Part shown: positions 1 to 9,726 of the stretch, in pieces | Layout: every line of letters begins with the position of its first letter | How positions within the stretch are numbered: the first letter of the stretch is position 1 | Assembly (NCBI GenBank): GCA_903929765.1 | Contig: CAIYVX010000110.1 | Location: forward strand, 1 to 43,556 | Length of the DNA stretch: 43,556 bases | Reading direction: 5' to 3' | DNA from: an uncultured Planctomycetia bacterium | GTDB lineage: Bacteria > Planctomycetota > Phycisphaerae > FEN-1346 > JAACEH01 | Made by a program: the position numbers and the translations under genes | Notes under the pieces: generated by a model | What the model was told of the DNA's origin: nothing | Databases searched by the model: none | Seen by the model: the letters and a program-made list of their open reading frames with translations, nothing else

Positions 1-3000
1 AGGTCGCCACCGCCGGGTTAGACGGTCCGGACACGTCACCCACCACGGTCACCGTCACCGTGTACTGGCCGGTCGTCGGACCGGCCACCGCCTTGTTCGC
101 GACGCTGTTCACCACACCGTCGCCCAGAACTATGCCGCCGATCAGGTGCAACGTCCCCGTCGTCCCGGCCGCGAAGGTAAAGGTACTCACGGGCGTGATC
201 GAGCCGAGGTTGTTGCCGGCACTGAAGTAGATGCAGGTCGAACTCGGAATCAGGCCCTGGTAGGTGGGGTTCGTCGAATTCGCCGACACGGCCACCGTCG
301 CAGTGTAGGTGGTGTTGCCCCAGGTGTCCGCCGTCACGCTGGTGGTCATGGTCAACTGGTGTCGGCTGCACGTCGTCGTCGGCGTGTTCTGATAGACCCA
401 GGTCGACGGCGTCGCCGCCGTCACCGACAGCGTTCCCGCCGACGGGATCAGATTTACGCCGTTGTTGGTCGCCGTCACCGGCGGCGCGGCGCCGTCGTCC
501 AGGCTGATTTCGCCGGGTTGCGTGTCGTCGCTCGCGCCCGTGGCGCACAGGTGCGCCTGCACCTGCGTGAAGTCAGTGTGGTTGCCGGTGTAGCGGAAGT
601 AATAGATGGCCACGACCTCGCCCGGCGTGATGGTCGTCAGGTCCACGCCGTCGTAAAGGTCATATAGATAGAAATCCACCCCAGCCGGAGCGGTCTCGTC
701 GCCGACCGAGCTTATGCCGCCCCAGGACGCAAAGGCGAATGTGCCCGAAATCAATCCCGCCAGTTGGGCTCCCGTTTTATTCCTGATATAGGACGAGGAG
801 CCGGAAAAAGCTCCAGCGTCCGTGCCGGTCAGGTACAACTCCGCCCCGAAATCGAGGGCATTGCCCGTGTTGCCATTGGAACTCGTGAAATTCACCTGCA
901 CGGTCATAATATGCGTCGTATCGTTCCAGGTCACGCTCGACGGATCAATCGTCACCAGAACCGCGCCGGCGAAGGCCGCCGTCAACGTCACGTTGCCCTG
1001 AACCGTCAGCGTAGCCTGCGACGTGCTGGTGGAGTCGATGGTTCCGCCCGTGACCGTCCAACTCACGAACTGTTGGCCCGGATTCGCCGACGCCGTGATC
1101 GTCACCGTGTCGCCGTAGTGATACGTCGCCTGGCTCGGACTCACCGCCAGCGTGCCCGTGCCCGCCGGGTTGATCTGCGCCGTCACCGTATACGTCAGCG
1201 CCGTGAAGTTCGCCGTCAGCGTGAAACTGCCGTAGACCGTGAGCGAAGTCGTCGCCGCCGCGGTGTTGTCCAGCGTACTCGGGCCGTTGATGCTCCAGCC
1301 GCTGAAGGCATAACCCGCCTGCGCCGACGCCGTCACCGTGATCACCTGCCCGTAAACATACGGTCCGCTGCTCGACTCGCTGATTGTTCCGCCCGTCTCC
1401 GTTTCCGTGCCGCTATAGCTGTTCTGCGAGAACACCGCCGCCAGCGTGCAATTGTTCGTGATCGTCAGCGTCGTCGTCGCAGAACCCCCGATCGCCACCG
1501 CCCCGCCCGTCGCCGTCCAACACACGAAGGTATACCCCGGATTCGCCGACGCCGTGATTGTCATCGTATTGCTATAGTTATAAGTCGCCTGGCTCGGACT
1601 CGCCGTCACCGTGCCACCCGCCGCCGGACTCGCCGACGCCGTCAGCGTGTACGGCACCAGCGAGAAGTTGGCCGTCAGCGTGAAATTGCCATCGACCGTC
1701 AACGAAGTCGACACGGCCGTCGAGTTGCTCAAGGTACTCGGACCCGTCACGCTCCAGCCACCGAAGAAGTAGCCCGCCTGCGCCGACGCCGTCACCGTAA
1801 TCACCTGCCCGTAGTAGTACGGCCCGCTGTTCGACAGACCGACCGTCCCGCCCGTCGCCGTCTCCGTGCCGCTATAGATGGCGCTATTGTTGAGCGGAAG
1901 CAGGGTACCGCCGTTCAGGTTGACCGTCCCGCTGTTCGTCAGCGTGCTGTAATAAACCTTCTGGTGGTTGAGGTCGAGGTAGGAGCCGTTGCCGATCACG
2001 AGATTCTTAACGTAGAGGATCTCGGTCACGCCCGTGCCCGTCTCGTTGACGACCTGGTTCACCAGTTGGACCTGCCCCGGCCGGATCCCGCCTATTTGCA
2101 GCGTGCCCAGGACGAAGTTGTTGACGGCACTGCCGCTGCCGGTGCCCAGGTCTTTGCTGGCCACCTCGAAAGTATCGACCACGCCCGTGCCGCCCTCGAA
2201 GATCAGGGTCAGGTTCGACATCGAAGCCGCACAGGAGGGCGTCTGGCTCATGTTCGCAAAGGCCGAGCCGGCCATGTGGATGGTGGTGCCCGGCGCGAGG
2301 TTAAGCGACCCGTTCTGGCCCAGGTACAGGCTCCCCGTCAGCGTGATAACCGGCGCGGAACTCGTGGTTTTAAACAACCCTGTGCCATGCGTGGCCCCGG
2401 AGTCTCGGCCCACGATCAGGTTCACCGCCGAGAGCGTGCCGCCGCCCATGGCGAAAGACCCGCTGCCGCTTTGACCCATTTGACCCAGCACGACATCTCC
2501 TGAAACTGTGACCGTGCCGCTGTTCTGGACGAAAGCTCCGGTGCCGGTGTTGGAGACCACGAGCGAAGCTGCGGTGAGCTGACTGGCGGCGCCGCTCAAA
2601 TTGTAGGTGCCGTTGCCGAAGGCCGTGTCGCCCAACGCCAACGCGCCGGAAACGGTGTTCGAGCCGGCGGTGTGCGTCAAGGTGCCCGACCCGGTGTGGC
2701 CGATTGTTTCGGTGCCGGCGCTTAAAACGCCTCCGCCGAGGTTGTAGGCCGCGGGCACGCCCGCGTAGTAGGTGGCGTTGTCAGTGGACCACCCGCCCAC
2801 CCGCAGTAAGCCCGTGACGATGGAGGTGCCCCCGGTCTGGGTGAACGTGCTGGGGCCTTCTCCGCCGACGGAAAGGAGCGAGCCGACGTTCAGAATGCCG
2901 GCGTTGAGTTGGTAGAGACTAAGGATGTTTGCACCTACTGCGCCGTAGCCGCCGAGGTTCAGGTTGCCGTTGGTTCCGGTCATGGTGTGCGTGCCGCCGT

Positions 3001-4852
3001 TCTGCGTGAAGGTGGCATTTCCCCATCCGCCAATGTCCTCGTAGCCGGTCACGTTCAAGGTGGCGCCCGCGCTCATGGTGTAGTAGGCCTGGCCGCCGGA
3101 GGAGCTGGTGGTGCCAACCCCCAGAGTAGTGGCGTTGTGAATCCCGCCGGTGTGATTGAAGGATCCCACCTTACTGACTTTCGTGCCATACGTTCCGTTG
3201 GCATTGAGCGTGCCGCCGCTCAGTTGGTAAGTGCTTTGATAATTCGCACTTCCAATCACGAGGGAGCCCGGCGTGACGGTGCAGGTTCCGCTGCTTTGGA
3301 CGAAGAGACCCGGGCTGGAGAGACCCAGATTTATCGACCCGGCCGTCACGATGCCGTTGCCGCTCAGGTAATAGGCGCCGGCCCCGGCCGCGGCCGTCCC
3401 GTCCGCGTAACCGAGCAGGAGTTGGCCCGGCATATTCGTCCCGCCGGACTGGGTAAACGTGCCGGCCCCGCCGGACGTACCGATGTCCTCGTTGCCGGCG
3501 ATCAGCGTGCCGCCGGTCGCCAGGCTGGACGTGGTATCGTGTACGTTCAAGGTGCCGCCAGTCTCATTGCTCCCGGTGGTGGAGTTGAACATGCTGTCGC
3601 CGCTGCGCAGGTTGATCCAGCCGCCGCTGTTGACGTTGACGCCGTTGGTCAGGTTCAGGCCGCGGCTTGAACCGTCGGCCAGCACCCCGGCGTCAATCGT
3701 GCCGGAGCAGGTGAGGTGGTTGGTGATGTTGCCCCAGCCCTGAAAGCCCTGGCCGGGGCCAAGCACCAGCGGCCCGCCGGGGTTCTTCACGAGCACGAGA
3801 TTGCCGGGGTTCCACCCGCCACCGAAAACCGCCGGGCCGTTGAAGCTCGGGTTGACGAGGACCAGGGAGTGGGGGCCGCTGGAGAAACTGGCCTGACTGC
3901 CATTGATAATCGTGGCCTGCGAGAGGTCCACCATCGCATCGCCGACCGTCACGGACTCGGCCGTGCCGCCAAAATCCAGGGTGCCCGCTAAGGTCAACGC
4001 GCGGCTGACCGCCAGGCTGCCGCCGGTGAAGTGGTAGTTGCCGCTCATGAACAGGGAATTCACGGTTACCGTCCCGGCGGTCTGGTCGAAGTAGCTGGAC
4101 GGCGTCACGAAGAGCACCGAGGTCGCCAATTGGCCGGGACCATACAGATTATAGCGGCCGGGTGCGTCGTACCATTCCTGTCCCACTGTCACATAGGCGT
4201 CGGCCAGGCCCGCCCCCCACGCCGAACCGACCACGCTGCCGCCGGTTTGAAGAAAAACGTTGCTCCCATTGCCGCCGATCGTTAAGGCGTGGGTCAAGAT
4301 CAGGCCATTGCTCAAGCTATAGGTCGCCGAGCCGCCAAACACGATCATATCGATGGCACCTGCCGAAACCGTGCCACTCGTCTGCTGGAAAATGCCGTTG
4401 CCGGCGCCACCGAAGAAACCGCCCTGCATGTACAACGAGCCTACGAAGAGGCTGCCGCCGCTCATGGTGTATGCGGCCGTACTGGGATTACCCTGCGCAT
4501 TGACGCTTGGGTTAAAGATAATTTCCGTTAAATTCACGGTGCCGCTCGACTGGATGACGTTTCCACCCAGGCAGGAACCGCTGAAGTACACTCCGAGGTA
4601 CAGCACATTGCCGCTGACCGTAGTCCCCAATCCAGATATGGTCGCCGTGCCGCCGTTTTGGATGTAGGCTTCACTCATGCTGCCATTGAAGTGGCCGGGA
4701 AGGCCATTGGACCAGTTGCTGGCTGTGGTCCAGGGCGAGGGCGCGCCGGGCGCTCCCTGCCAATAGGTCTCGACGTATTGGCCTCGCGCTGTACCAACTG
4801 TCAACCCCAGCGAAAACGCCAGAACCAGCACGCCGACGCAAAATGACCTCAT
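1..4852 (-). CDS. Giant exported beta-strand-repeat protein with divergent InlB-type repeats (3' end outside window)
   Basis: An uninterrupted minus-strand frame of about 1,617 codons runs from an ATG at 4852 off the left edge. A GAGAGGGG ribosome site precedes the start. The first 25 or so residues form a signal peptide (MRSFCVGVLVLAFSLGLTVG, then a TARG/Q cleavage region). Next comes the WxxASNWSNGLPG-like opening common in secreted PVC proteins. Residues about 40-980 are Gly/Ser/Thr/Asn-rich with recurring 'QSGGT' and 'YxLSGG' turns, as in autotransporter-associated beta-strand or solenoid regions. Residues about 990-1290 hold four alternating copies of a 70-residue module (GGTV, YxYGxxxTxTASAxxGYxFxxW, TLTANF), which fits divergent InlB B-repeats. 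The remainder resembles cell-surface beta-sandwich domains. Function is probably adhesive or structural at the cell surface. It lies 61 bases behind the FecR-like gene and is likely co-transcribed with it and the sigma factor. The family reading is from composition and motifs; the anchor at the C-terminus is not visible. Confidence 0.8.
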   Translation of the reverse strand, partial: MRSFCVGVLVLAFSLGLTVGTARGQYVETYWQGAPGAPSPWTTASNWSNGLPGHFNGSMSEAYIQNGGTATISGLGTTVSGNVLYLGVYFSGSCLGGNVIQSSGTVNLTEIIFNPSVNAQGNPSTAAYTMSGGSLFVGSLYMQGGFFGGAGNGIFQQTSGTVSAGAIDMIVFGGSATYSLSNGLILTHALTIGGNGSNVFLQTGGSVVGSAWGAGLADAYVTVGQEWYDAPGRYNLYGPGQLATSVLFVTPSSYFDQTAGTVTVNSLFMSGNYHFTGGSLAVSRALTLAGTLDFGGTAESVTVGDAMVDLSQATIINGSQASFSSGPHSLVLVNPSFNGPAVFGGGWNPGNLVLVKNPGGPLVLGPGQGFQGWGNITNHLTCSGTIDAGVLADGSSRGLNLTNGVNVNSGGWINLRSGDSMFNSTTGSNETGGTLNVHDTTSSLATGGTLIAGNEDIGTSGGAGTFTQSGGTNMPGQLLLGYADGTAAAGAGAYYLSGNGIVTAGSINLGLSSPGLFVQSSGTCTVTPGSLVIGSANYQSTYQLSGGTLNANGTYGTKVSKVGSFNHTGGIHNATTLGVGTTSSSGGQAYYTMSAGATLNVTGYEDIGGWGNATFTQNGGTHTMTGTNGNLNLGGYGAVGANILSLYQLNAGILNVGSLLSVGGEGPSTFTQTGGTSIVTGLLRVGGWSTDNATYYAGVPAAYNLGGGVLSAGTETIGHTGSGTLTHTAGSNTVSGALALGDTAFGNGTYNLSGAASQLTAASLVVSNTGTGAFVQNSGTVTVSGDVVLGQMGQSGSGSFAMGGGTLSAVNLIVGRDSGATHGTGLFKTTSSAPVITLTGSLYLGQNGSLNLAPGTTIHMAGSAFANMSQTPSCAASMSNLTLIFEGGTGVVDTFEVASKDLGTGSGSAVNNFVLGTLQIGGIRPGQVQLVNQVVNETGTGVTEILYVKNLVIGNGSYLDLNHQKVYYSTLTNSGTVNLNGGTLLPLNNSAIYSGTETATGGTVGLSNSGPYYYGQVITVTASAQAGYFFGGWSVTGPSTLSNSTAVSTSLTVDGNFTLTANFSLVPYTLTASASPAAGGTVTASPSQATYNYSNTMTITASANPGYTFVCWTATGGAVAIGGSATTTLTITNNCTLAAVFSQNSYSGTETETGGTISESSSGPYVYGQVITVTASAQAGYAFSGWSINGPSTLDNTAAATTSLTVYGSFTLTANFTALTYTVTAQINPAGTGTLAVSPSQATYHYGDTVTITASANPGQQFVSWTVTGGTIDSTSTSQATLTVQGNVTLTAAFAGAVLVTIDPSSVTWNDTTHIMTVQVNFTSSNGNTGNALDFGAELYLTGTDAGAFSGSSSYIRNKTGAQLAGLISGTFAFASWGGISSVGDETAPAGVDFYLYDLYDGVDLTTITPGEVVAIYYFRYTGNHTDFTQVQAHLCATGASDDTQPGEISLDDGAAPPVTATNNGVNLIPSAGTLSVTAATPSTWVYQNTPTTTCSRHQLTMTTSVTADTWGNTTYTATVAVSANSTNPTYQGLIPSSTCIYFSAGNNLGSITPVSTFTFAAGTTGTLHLIGGIVLGDGVVNSVANKAVAGPTTGQYTVTVTVVGDVSGPSNPAVAT

Positions 4853-4913
4853 CTGCCGCCCCTCTCGATCTGTTATCCTTGACCCCAGCCCGCACGACTC
4901 TGCTGCCATCGAA

Positions 4914-5846
4914 TTATCGTCCCGCCACGGTCAACGGCGCCGGATCCCACTGCAACCGTCCGGCCAACTCGGACACTTCGCCCGACGCGCCCACGATGGC
5001 GTAGTGTCCCTGAGACACCGTCACCGTCCGACCGTCGGACCGCCGCCTGACCGTTACCTGACCACCCGCCGTCTCGACCAGCGTGCGGTTTGTCTCGGCC
5101 ACCACCGTCACCTGGCCGCCATTGAGCGTGACCGTAGCCTCGCGGGTCGTAATCAGCGCCGGGCGTTGATATTGCTTGGCCACCGGACGCATCACCGACA
5201 CGATGCCCTCGCGCAGCCAGACCTCGCGAGCTTTGCCGCTTTCGGCAAAACTCGCCACCGTGTTCCGGTCCAACGAAATCAGCGTTCCGTCCGCGTCGCG
5301 CGTCCCCACGCCGCCCCACGGACACGTCCAGACGTCCCGCCCCGCCGGAATGATGCTCCCCACGCCCTCGCTGATCGGCAAATCCTGCTCGTTCGCCCCG
5401 CACAGCAGCACCAGCCCGCGCGTGTCGATGATCTCCAGGGCCTTGCTCTCTTGTACCACCGCCACCGGCTGCGAAGCCACCGGTTGCTCCACCACCGGCT
5501 TCGCCGCCTCGGCGAAAGTCAGCAGGTCCGTCAACGTGGCGATCCGCTGGTCGTTCTGCCGCACCTGGGAACTCATCTTCCACGCCAGCCCCCAGCCGCC
5601 CAGAGCCACGGCCACCAACGCCGCGTAGCACAAAATCGTCGTGCCCCGCGACCGCGCCGATGGCAGCGGCAACGTCTGTTCCGAACTCATGAGCCGCACC
5701 AGGTCCGTTTCCAGCGCCGCCGACAGCAGCAATTCCCGCCGCGCCGCCGGTTCCTGAACCACCCGTTCGCTCAGTTCCCGGACCTCCGCCTCGCCCGTCG
5801 CGCCGGCCAGGTAATCCCGGACCAGTTTTTCATATTTTTCGTTCAT
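4914..5846 (-). CDS. FecR-domain single-pass membrane protein, probable sigma-factor partner
   Basis: A protein of 310 residues. The ATG at 5846 overlaps the stop of the upstream sigma-factor gene by ATGA, and GAGGGAGG precedes it, which decides the start over the longer alternative. Residues 1-60 form a cytoplasmic segment (MNEKYEKLVRDYLAG) like the N-terminal helices of FecR-type anti-sigma proteins. Residues about 70-88 are one membrane helix (ILCYAALVAVALGGWGLAW). Residues about 160-290 form a FecR-like beta domain, with GVGSIIPAG, LISLDRNTVASF and VTVSQGHYAIVG. The order short cytoplasmic part, membrane helix, external FecR fold suggests it holds or regulates the adjacent sigma factor. 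In PVC bacteria such proteins often sit behind Rhodopirellula-type sigma factors. No TonB receptor is nearby, so a classical iron-citrate role is unlikely. Confidence 0.8.
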   Translation of the reverse strand: MNEKYEKLVRDYLAGATGEAEVRELSERVVQEPAARRELLLSAALETDLVRLMSSEQTLPLPSARSRGTTILCYAALVAVALGGWGLAWKMSSQVRQNDQRIATLTDLLTFAEAAKPVVEQPVASQPVAVVQESKALEIIDTRGLVLLCGANEQDLPISEGVGSIIPAGRDVWTCPWGGVGTRDADGTLISLDRNTVASFAESGKAREVWLREGIVSVMRPVAKQYQRPALITTREATVTLNGGQVTVVAETNRTLVETAGGQVTVRRRSDGRTVTVSQGHYAIVGASGEVSELAGRLQWDPAPLTVAGR

Positions 5847-6373
5847 TGCCGTCCTCCCTCCGCCTTTGCCGATTTGCGCTCGATGCAATCCCGCAGAATT
5901 CGCCGCGTTCGCACCAGGATCATCTCCACCGCTTCAACTCTCTTGCCGACCCGCTCGCCGATCTCCCAGCTCTTCAGGCCCTCGCCATACTTCATCTGCA
6001 GCACCCCGCGCGACCGCGTCTGCAATCGCTCCAGGCACTCCCGCAAAAAATGGTACCGCCGGTCGAGCTCCGGGGCATATTCGCTCGCCGCCTCCGCCAA
6101 CTGCTCAAGCGCTTCCGGCGACAGAACTTCCTTCGACCGCGCCAACTGTTGCCGCCACTTCAGCACCTCCAGCCGCGCCATCCCCAGCGCCCATGGCCGG
6201 AACGGCCGCCCGGAGTCATACTGTTCCCACTTCTCCCACAAGCTTCCCGCGATGATCTGGAGCAACTCCTCCGCCACCGCCGCCTTGCCCGTGGCCCCAT
6301 ACAGATAGGCCCGCAGCAGGCTCTCCTCCTGGAGAAAGCATTTCAAAAATTCCCGCTGATTGGCATCCTGCAT
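5843..6373 (-). CDS. RNA polymerase sigma factor, ECF-like, Rhodopirellula/Verrucomicrobium family
   Basis: A protein of 176 residues. I chose ATG 6373 (MQDANQREF), which has GGAG five bases upstream; a GTG at 6388 would add five residues. Region 2 is seen as FLKCFLQEESLLRAYLYG through WEKWEQYDSGRPFRPWALGMARLEVLKW. Region 4 is seen as LERLQTRSRGVLQMKYGEGLKSWEIGERVGKRVEAVEMILVRTRRILRDCI, ending in a helix-turn-helix. The layout 'FRPWALGMARLEVL' is typical of the small sigma family named for Rhodopirellula and Verrucomicrobium. It is translationally coupled (ATGA) to the FecR-like gene and is the first gene of a probable three-gene unit that ends with the giant exported protein. It likely directs transcription of that unit or of surface genes; the target is an inference. 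Confidence 0.85.
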   Translation of the reverse strand: MQDANQREFLKCFLQEESLLRAYLYGATGKAAVAEELLQIIAGSLWEKWEQYDSGRPFRPWALGMARLEVLKWRQQLARSKEVLSPEALEQLAEAASEYAPELDRRYHFLRECLERLQTRSRGVLQMKYGEGLKSWEIGERVGKRVEAVEMILVRTRRILRDCIERKSAKAEGGRQ

Positions 6374-6896
6374 GGCCGCTCCGAACACTCTACTGGCCAG
6401 AACACCCCGTAGCTGATGAGAATCCTCGAAACTCTACCAAAACCAACGCTAATTATAGCTCGAAAAATCCTGGGGTGGGGCTGATCCACGGGGCGTGGCC
6501 AGGAATATGCTGAGAGGGTGGCCTGGCGCTTTTGCTTTTAGAGCATTTCACGATTGAACGGTTACTTCCAGGGTGCCACACCTTGGCCCCCCGGTTGTTT
6601 GGGGGGCAAGGTGTGTGGAAGGCCGGCAAACTTTCCCAAAGAGTACGTTAACTGCTCTGAAGCCCCCAGCACTGCTGGGGGACGCTGTTTCTTCTTCTGT
6701 TTTTGCTGTTGGTCAGGGCGAGAATCAGGCCGGTTCTGCCCTTACCATCCCGCCTGCCCCAAGCCGCGAAGCGGCGAAAGTTTTTAGCCGGGAGGCGTCA
6801 GCCCCCGGCACGAAACCACCCGAAATCTATTTCTTTATTCTCTTCTTCTCAGCCCCAGCGGGGCGATTGAAACAGGGCCGGGCGGCCATAACCTCA
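6374..6896. other. Gene-free spacer with two palindromic repeats
   Basis: No convincing gene is seen. A long hairpin lies at 6576-6618 (CCACACCTTGG...GGGGGGCAAGGTGTGTGG), of the same family as those at 15118, 17575 and 29898. A second palindrome at about 6660-6685 (CCCCCAGCACTGCTGGGGG with GAAG before it) recurs at 30795, 36448 and 38581. TTCTTCTTCTGTTTTTGCTG-type low-complexity sequence joins them, and a third GC hairpin lies near 6780-6815. Such hairpins could end transcription from either side, but no T-run follows them. Confidence 0.6.
6576..6618. repeat. Palindromic repeat, 'GCCACAC..TTGG' family
   Basis: A long near-perfect hairpin: CACACCTTG and CCCCCC arms pair with GGGGGG and CAAGGTGTG around a GGTTGTTT loop. 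The same loop (GGTTGTTT) and outer arms reappear in the copy at 15118-15158 with a different inner stem. This shows compensatory stem evolution or independent insertion of related elements. Confidence 0.7.
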
Positions 6897-9704
6897 TTAC
6901 CGCTTCGACCGCCGTCTCTTCGCCACCGGCAGCATCGGCGTCAGCAGTTTTTCGTACAGGGCAAACAAATACTCCACCCGCTGCCGCTCACTGGTGAAGG
7001 GCTGGGAGCGATAGCAGCGATCCACCGCTCGGTCAAGCAGGGCATGGGCGCGGACCAACTTGGCCGGTCCTGTCACAGGATCATAAAGGTCGGCCAAAGA
7101 GGCCTGGCCTTGCTTCTTTCTGGCAGGCAGGAAGCCGAAGCGTCCATCGCCTAGTTCAACACGCAGATCAAGGACGCGCTGTGCCGCTTCTTCTACACGT
7201 GCCCGTTTGGTTTCACTCGCATCCTCGGGCCAGGGAAAGTTGTTGTAAACCAGTTTCGCCGAATAGCGAAGGTCCGATTTTAAACGTCCGCCAATTTGCC
7301 GCACCCAAGCCATGTGCATGGCCGAGGACAACACGCCGAAATGATAAACAGTGGCATTCGGAATAATGAGGCAAAGATTGCTGGCGATAACGTTCGCGGG
7401 CATGAAACCAATTGGAATATAACGCCTTTTCTCCGAGGAAACCGATGGGATAAGCAAATAAGGCGTTTCCGGGTGGCTTATGAATGCGAACTCAGTCGGA
7501 TATGCCGCCAGGGCGACGGTCGCTTCTCGTTTGCTTGAAAGGCGGAAATCTTTGACGGCCTCGACTCGTCGTTTCACTTCGGGCATGGCCCGTAGCTCGG
7601 CGGAGGGTAAGTCTCGGAGCCAGAGACACCACCGTTGTTCGCCGTTAATAAATTCCTGTGAGCCGATGAACAGCCTGAGAAAATCCTTCGCCCGTGGCTC
7701 ATGGTCCAACAACTCGGCCCGTTCCTTAGTATCCAGTAGCAAGTTGCCGCCATCAATTGGCTGATTTCCAAACCGCATCGCAGGAGACTTGCAGAGTGGT
7801 TTAGTTCGATTGGTAATGGCTTTGTCCGGACCTTCGACCAGATAAGGACTTATGTTAATGACTCTGGAGATTGAAGGATTGTTTGGGTCAGCTTCGTAAT
7901 CGTAAATCTTCTTATTAGTTGAGTTGAAAGCGGCGAAGCCAATGATGACCACGTGGACGTGGGCTTTGCCGCGCGCCTCGCTTTCCCAGGCGAAAGTGCG
8001 GTGAGCAAAATTGATCTTGAGCTCGAAGCGCCGAAAGAGGTCGTTCCAAAGTATTCCAGCCTGCTCTCCCTGGCTAATGGAATTGGTAGAGACAAAACCA
8101 ACAGAAATTTTCGTTCCTTGGATATATTCCGCAGCCTTGAAGTACCAGCCGGTGACGTAATCAAGAAGCCCGGCATTCTTGACTTTGTTGGCGACAAAAT
8201 CCATATCCGCGCGCTGTTCAGCGGTCTGGAATTTTCCACCAACGAAGGGCGGATTGCCGAGAATGTAAGAACATTTCTTAGGTGCGAGAATCTCCTTCCA
8301 ATCCAGCCGCAAAGCGTTCCCGCAAACAATCGTCGGACTCTTTTTCAGCGGCAGGCGGACATAGTATTTACCGAAAGTCTCGGACAACCGCAGGTTCATC
8401 TGGTGGTCCATCAGCCACATGGCGACTTCGGCGATTCTGGCGGGCCACTCGCTGATTTCGATGCCAAAGAAGGCGTCCACGTCGAGCAAAGACATGGGAA
8501 GTTCATCCCCGAGAGCCCGGAGAACTTCGAGTTCAAGGAGGCGAAGTTCACGGTAAGTTATGATCAGAAAATTGCCGCAACCGCAAGCCGGGTCGAAATA
8601 CTTAAGGCTAGCGAGTTTCTGGTGAAAGAGCCTTAACTTTTTTTTGTCTTTTCCGATGCTCTTGAATTCCTCTCGCAGTGCGTCGAGGAAAAGAGATCGG
8701 ACATCTTTGAGAATGTCGCGCTCACTGGTGTAATGTCCGCCGCTCTGGCGGCGCTGTCGCGGTTCCATGATGCCCTGGAATAAGGAACCGAAAACGGCTG
8801 GCGAGATGCTCGACCAGTCGAAACGGGTGCAGGCCAGGAGGGCGTTGCGCATATTGCTGTTGAAATCGGCAAATCCGAGGTGTTCCGCGAATAGGTCTCC
8901 GTTGACGTACGGGAATGTGGCGAGTGTTTCTTCGAGGTTCTTCTGACGTTGTTCAGGTGCGGTGTTGAGTACCTCGAACAGCCGGGCCAGGTGCAAACCA
9001 AGGTCGGAGCCGTCCGGCTTGGTCTGGTTCTCAATATAGAGTTGAAAAGCCATTCGCTCGAAGATGCCGGTGTCCTCGGCGAACAGGCAGAAAAGAATTC
9101 TGACCAGAAACCGTTCGAGCTCGTGGCCCTTGTAACCGCCGATGGACAGGGTGTCATGCAAATCGCCCAGGATGGCCACGGCCTTGAGGTTGATCGGATC
9201 CTGATCCTCGAATCGGTGCGTCTTATATCCAGGAATGAAGGCGAAGTCGTGAATGTGGTGATGCAAGTCCGCCAGCGGAAACTCAATGGTCTTGCCCTTG
9301 CCTAACAACGGCAATGATTGCTGTTCTTCTGGCTCCAGGTCGAGCAAAGCGATGCGGGCAAAATCCGAAACGATGATGTAGCGGGGAACTTCGTCATGGC
9401 GTCCACTGGATGCCAAATTATGGATGTAACGGATCGCCTGTGACTCAGCCCCTCCCAAATCTTTGCCACGACTCTTGTGTTCGACAAGAAGGGTGCCGGG
9501 CCAGAAGAGGTCGATGAAGCTGTAATCGCCGGTCAGGTTTTTGACCGATGCTTCAAAGCTGGCCACGAGGCTGCGGCGTAAGCCGAAAACTTCAAAGAAG
9601 GCATTCCAGAAACTCTGCTTATCCGCGCTCTCACTTTTGGCTCCGGCCCACTCATGGGCGAAGCCGATGGCATTGTGTCGAATTTCATTCCAAGATAAGG
9701 GCAT
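6897..9704 (-). CDS. MmeI-like type IIL restriction-modification enzyme (endonuclease, N6-adenine methyltransferase and specificity in one chain)
   Basis: A protein of 935 residues, close to the 919 of MmeI. An AAGGTAG precedes the ATG. The N-terminal nuclease motif is D65-x9-E75-H-K77 (IDLFWPGTLLVEHKSRG), the PD-(D/E)xK spacing known for MmeI. A helical linker follows and ends in SGGHYTSERD at about 321-330. The methyltransferase has motif I FDPACGCGNF at 370-379 and motif IV NPPF at 484-487. The C-terminal part (about 620-935) should hold the target-recognition and C-terminal helical domains; PWPEDASETKRARVE is seen near 860. In this family one protein methylates one strand for protection and cuts about 20 bases away. 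The gene has visibly lower GC than its neighbours, which suggests horizontal gain. It sits alone with no separate subunits. A methyltransferase-only role is possible if cleavage is lost, but the nuclease residues are intact. Confidence 0.9.
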   Translation of the reverse strand: MPLSWNEIRHNAIGFAHEWAGAKSESADKQSFWNAFFEVFGLRRSLVASFEASVKNLTGDYSFIDLFWPGTLLVEHKSRGKDLGGAESQAIRYIHNLASSGRHDEVPRYIIVSDFARIALLDLEPEEQQSLPLLGKGKTIEFPLADLHHHIHDFAFIPGYKTHRFEDQDPINLKAVAILGDLHDTLSIGGYKGHELERFLVRILFCLFAEDTGIFERMAFQLYIENQTKPDGSDLGLHLARLFEVLNTAPEQRQKNLEETLATFPYVNGDLFAEHLGFADFNSNMRNALLACTRFDWSSISPAVFGSLFQGIMEPRQRRQSGGHYTSERDILKDVRSLFLDALREEFKSIGKDKKKLRLFHQKLASLKYFDPACGCGNFLIITYRELRLLELEVLRALGDELPMSLLDVDAFFGIEISEWPARIAEVAMWLMDHQMNLRLSETFGKYYVRLPLKKSPTIVCGNALRLDWKEILAPKKCSYILGNPPFVGGKFQTAEQRADMDFVANKVKNAGLLDYVTGWYFKAAEYIQGTKISVGFVSTNSISQGEQAGILWNDLFRRFELKINFAHRTFAWESEARGKAHVHVVIIGFAAFNSTNKKIYDYEADPNNPSISRVINISPYLVEGPDKAITNRTKPLCKSPAMRFGNQPIDGGNLLLDTKERAELLDHEPRAKDFLRLFIGSQEFINGEQRWCLWLRDLPSAELRAMPEVKRRVEAVKDFRLSSKREATVALAAYPTEFAFISHPETPYLLIPSVSSEKRRYIPIGFMPANVIASNLCLIIPNATVYHFGVLSSAMHMAWVRQIGGRLKSDLRYSAKLVYNNFPWPEDASETKRARVEEAAQRVLDLRVELGDGRFGFLPARKKQGQASLADLYDPVTGPAKLVRAHALLDRAVDRCYRSQPFTSERQRVEYLFALYEKLLTPMLPVAKRRRSKR

Positions 9705-9726
9705 GGGCTACCTTGTAACAAATTAT

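Noticed and set aside
764-2503. Long plus-strand open frame of 579 codons, and others at 146-667 and 2909-3670
   Set aside because: They are Arg/His/Ala-rich mirrors of the minus-strand giant repeat protein, without family motifs or ribosome sites.
4873-5631. Minus-strand Gly/Arg-rich frame of 252 codons
   Set aside because: A different-frame shadow of the FecR-like gene on the same strand.
5004-6308. Plus-strand open frame of 434 codons over the FecR and sigma genes
   Set aside because: Antisense to two recognised, translationally coupled genes; Arg/His/Pro-rich with no domain features.
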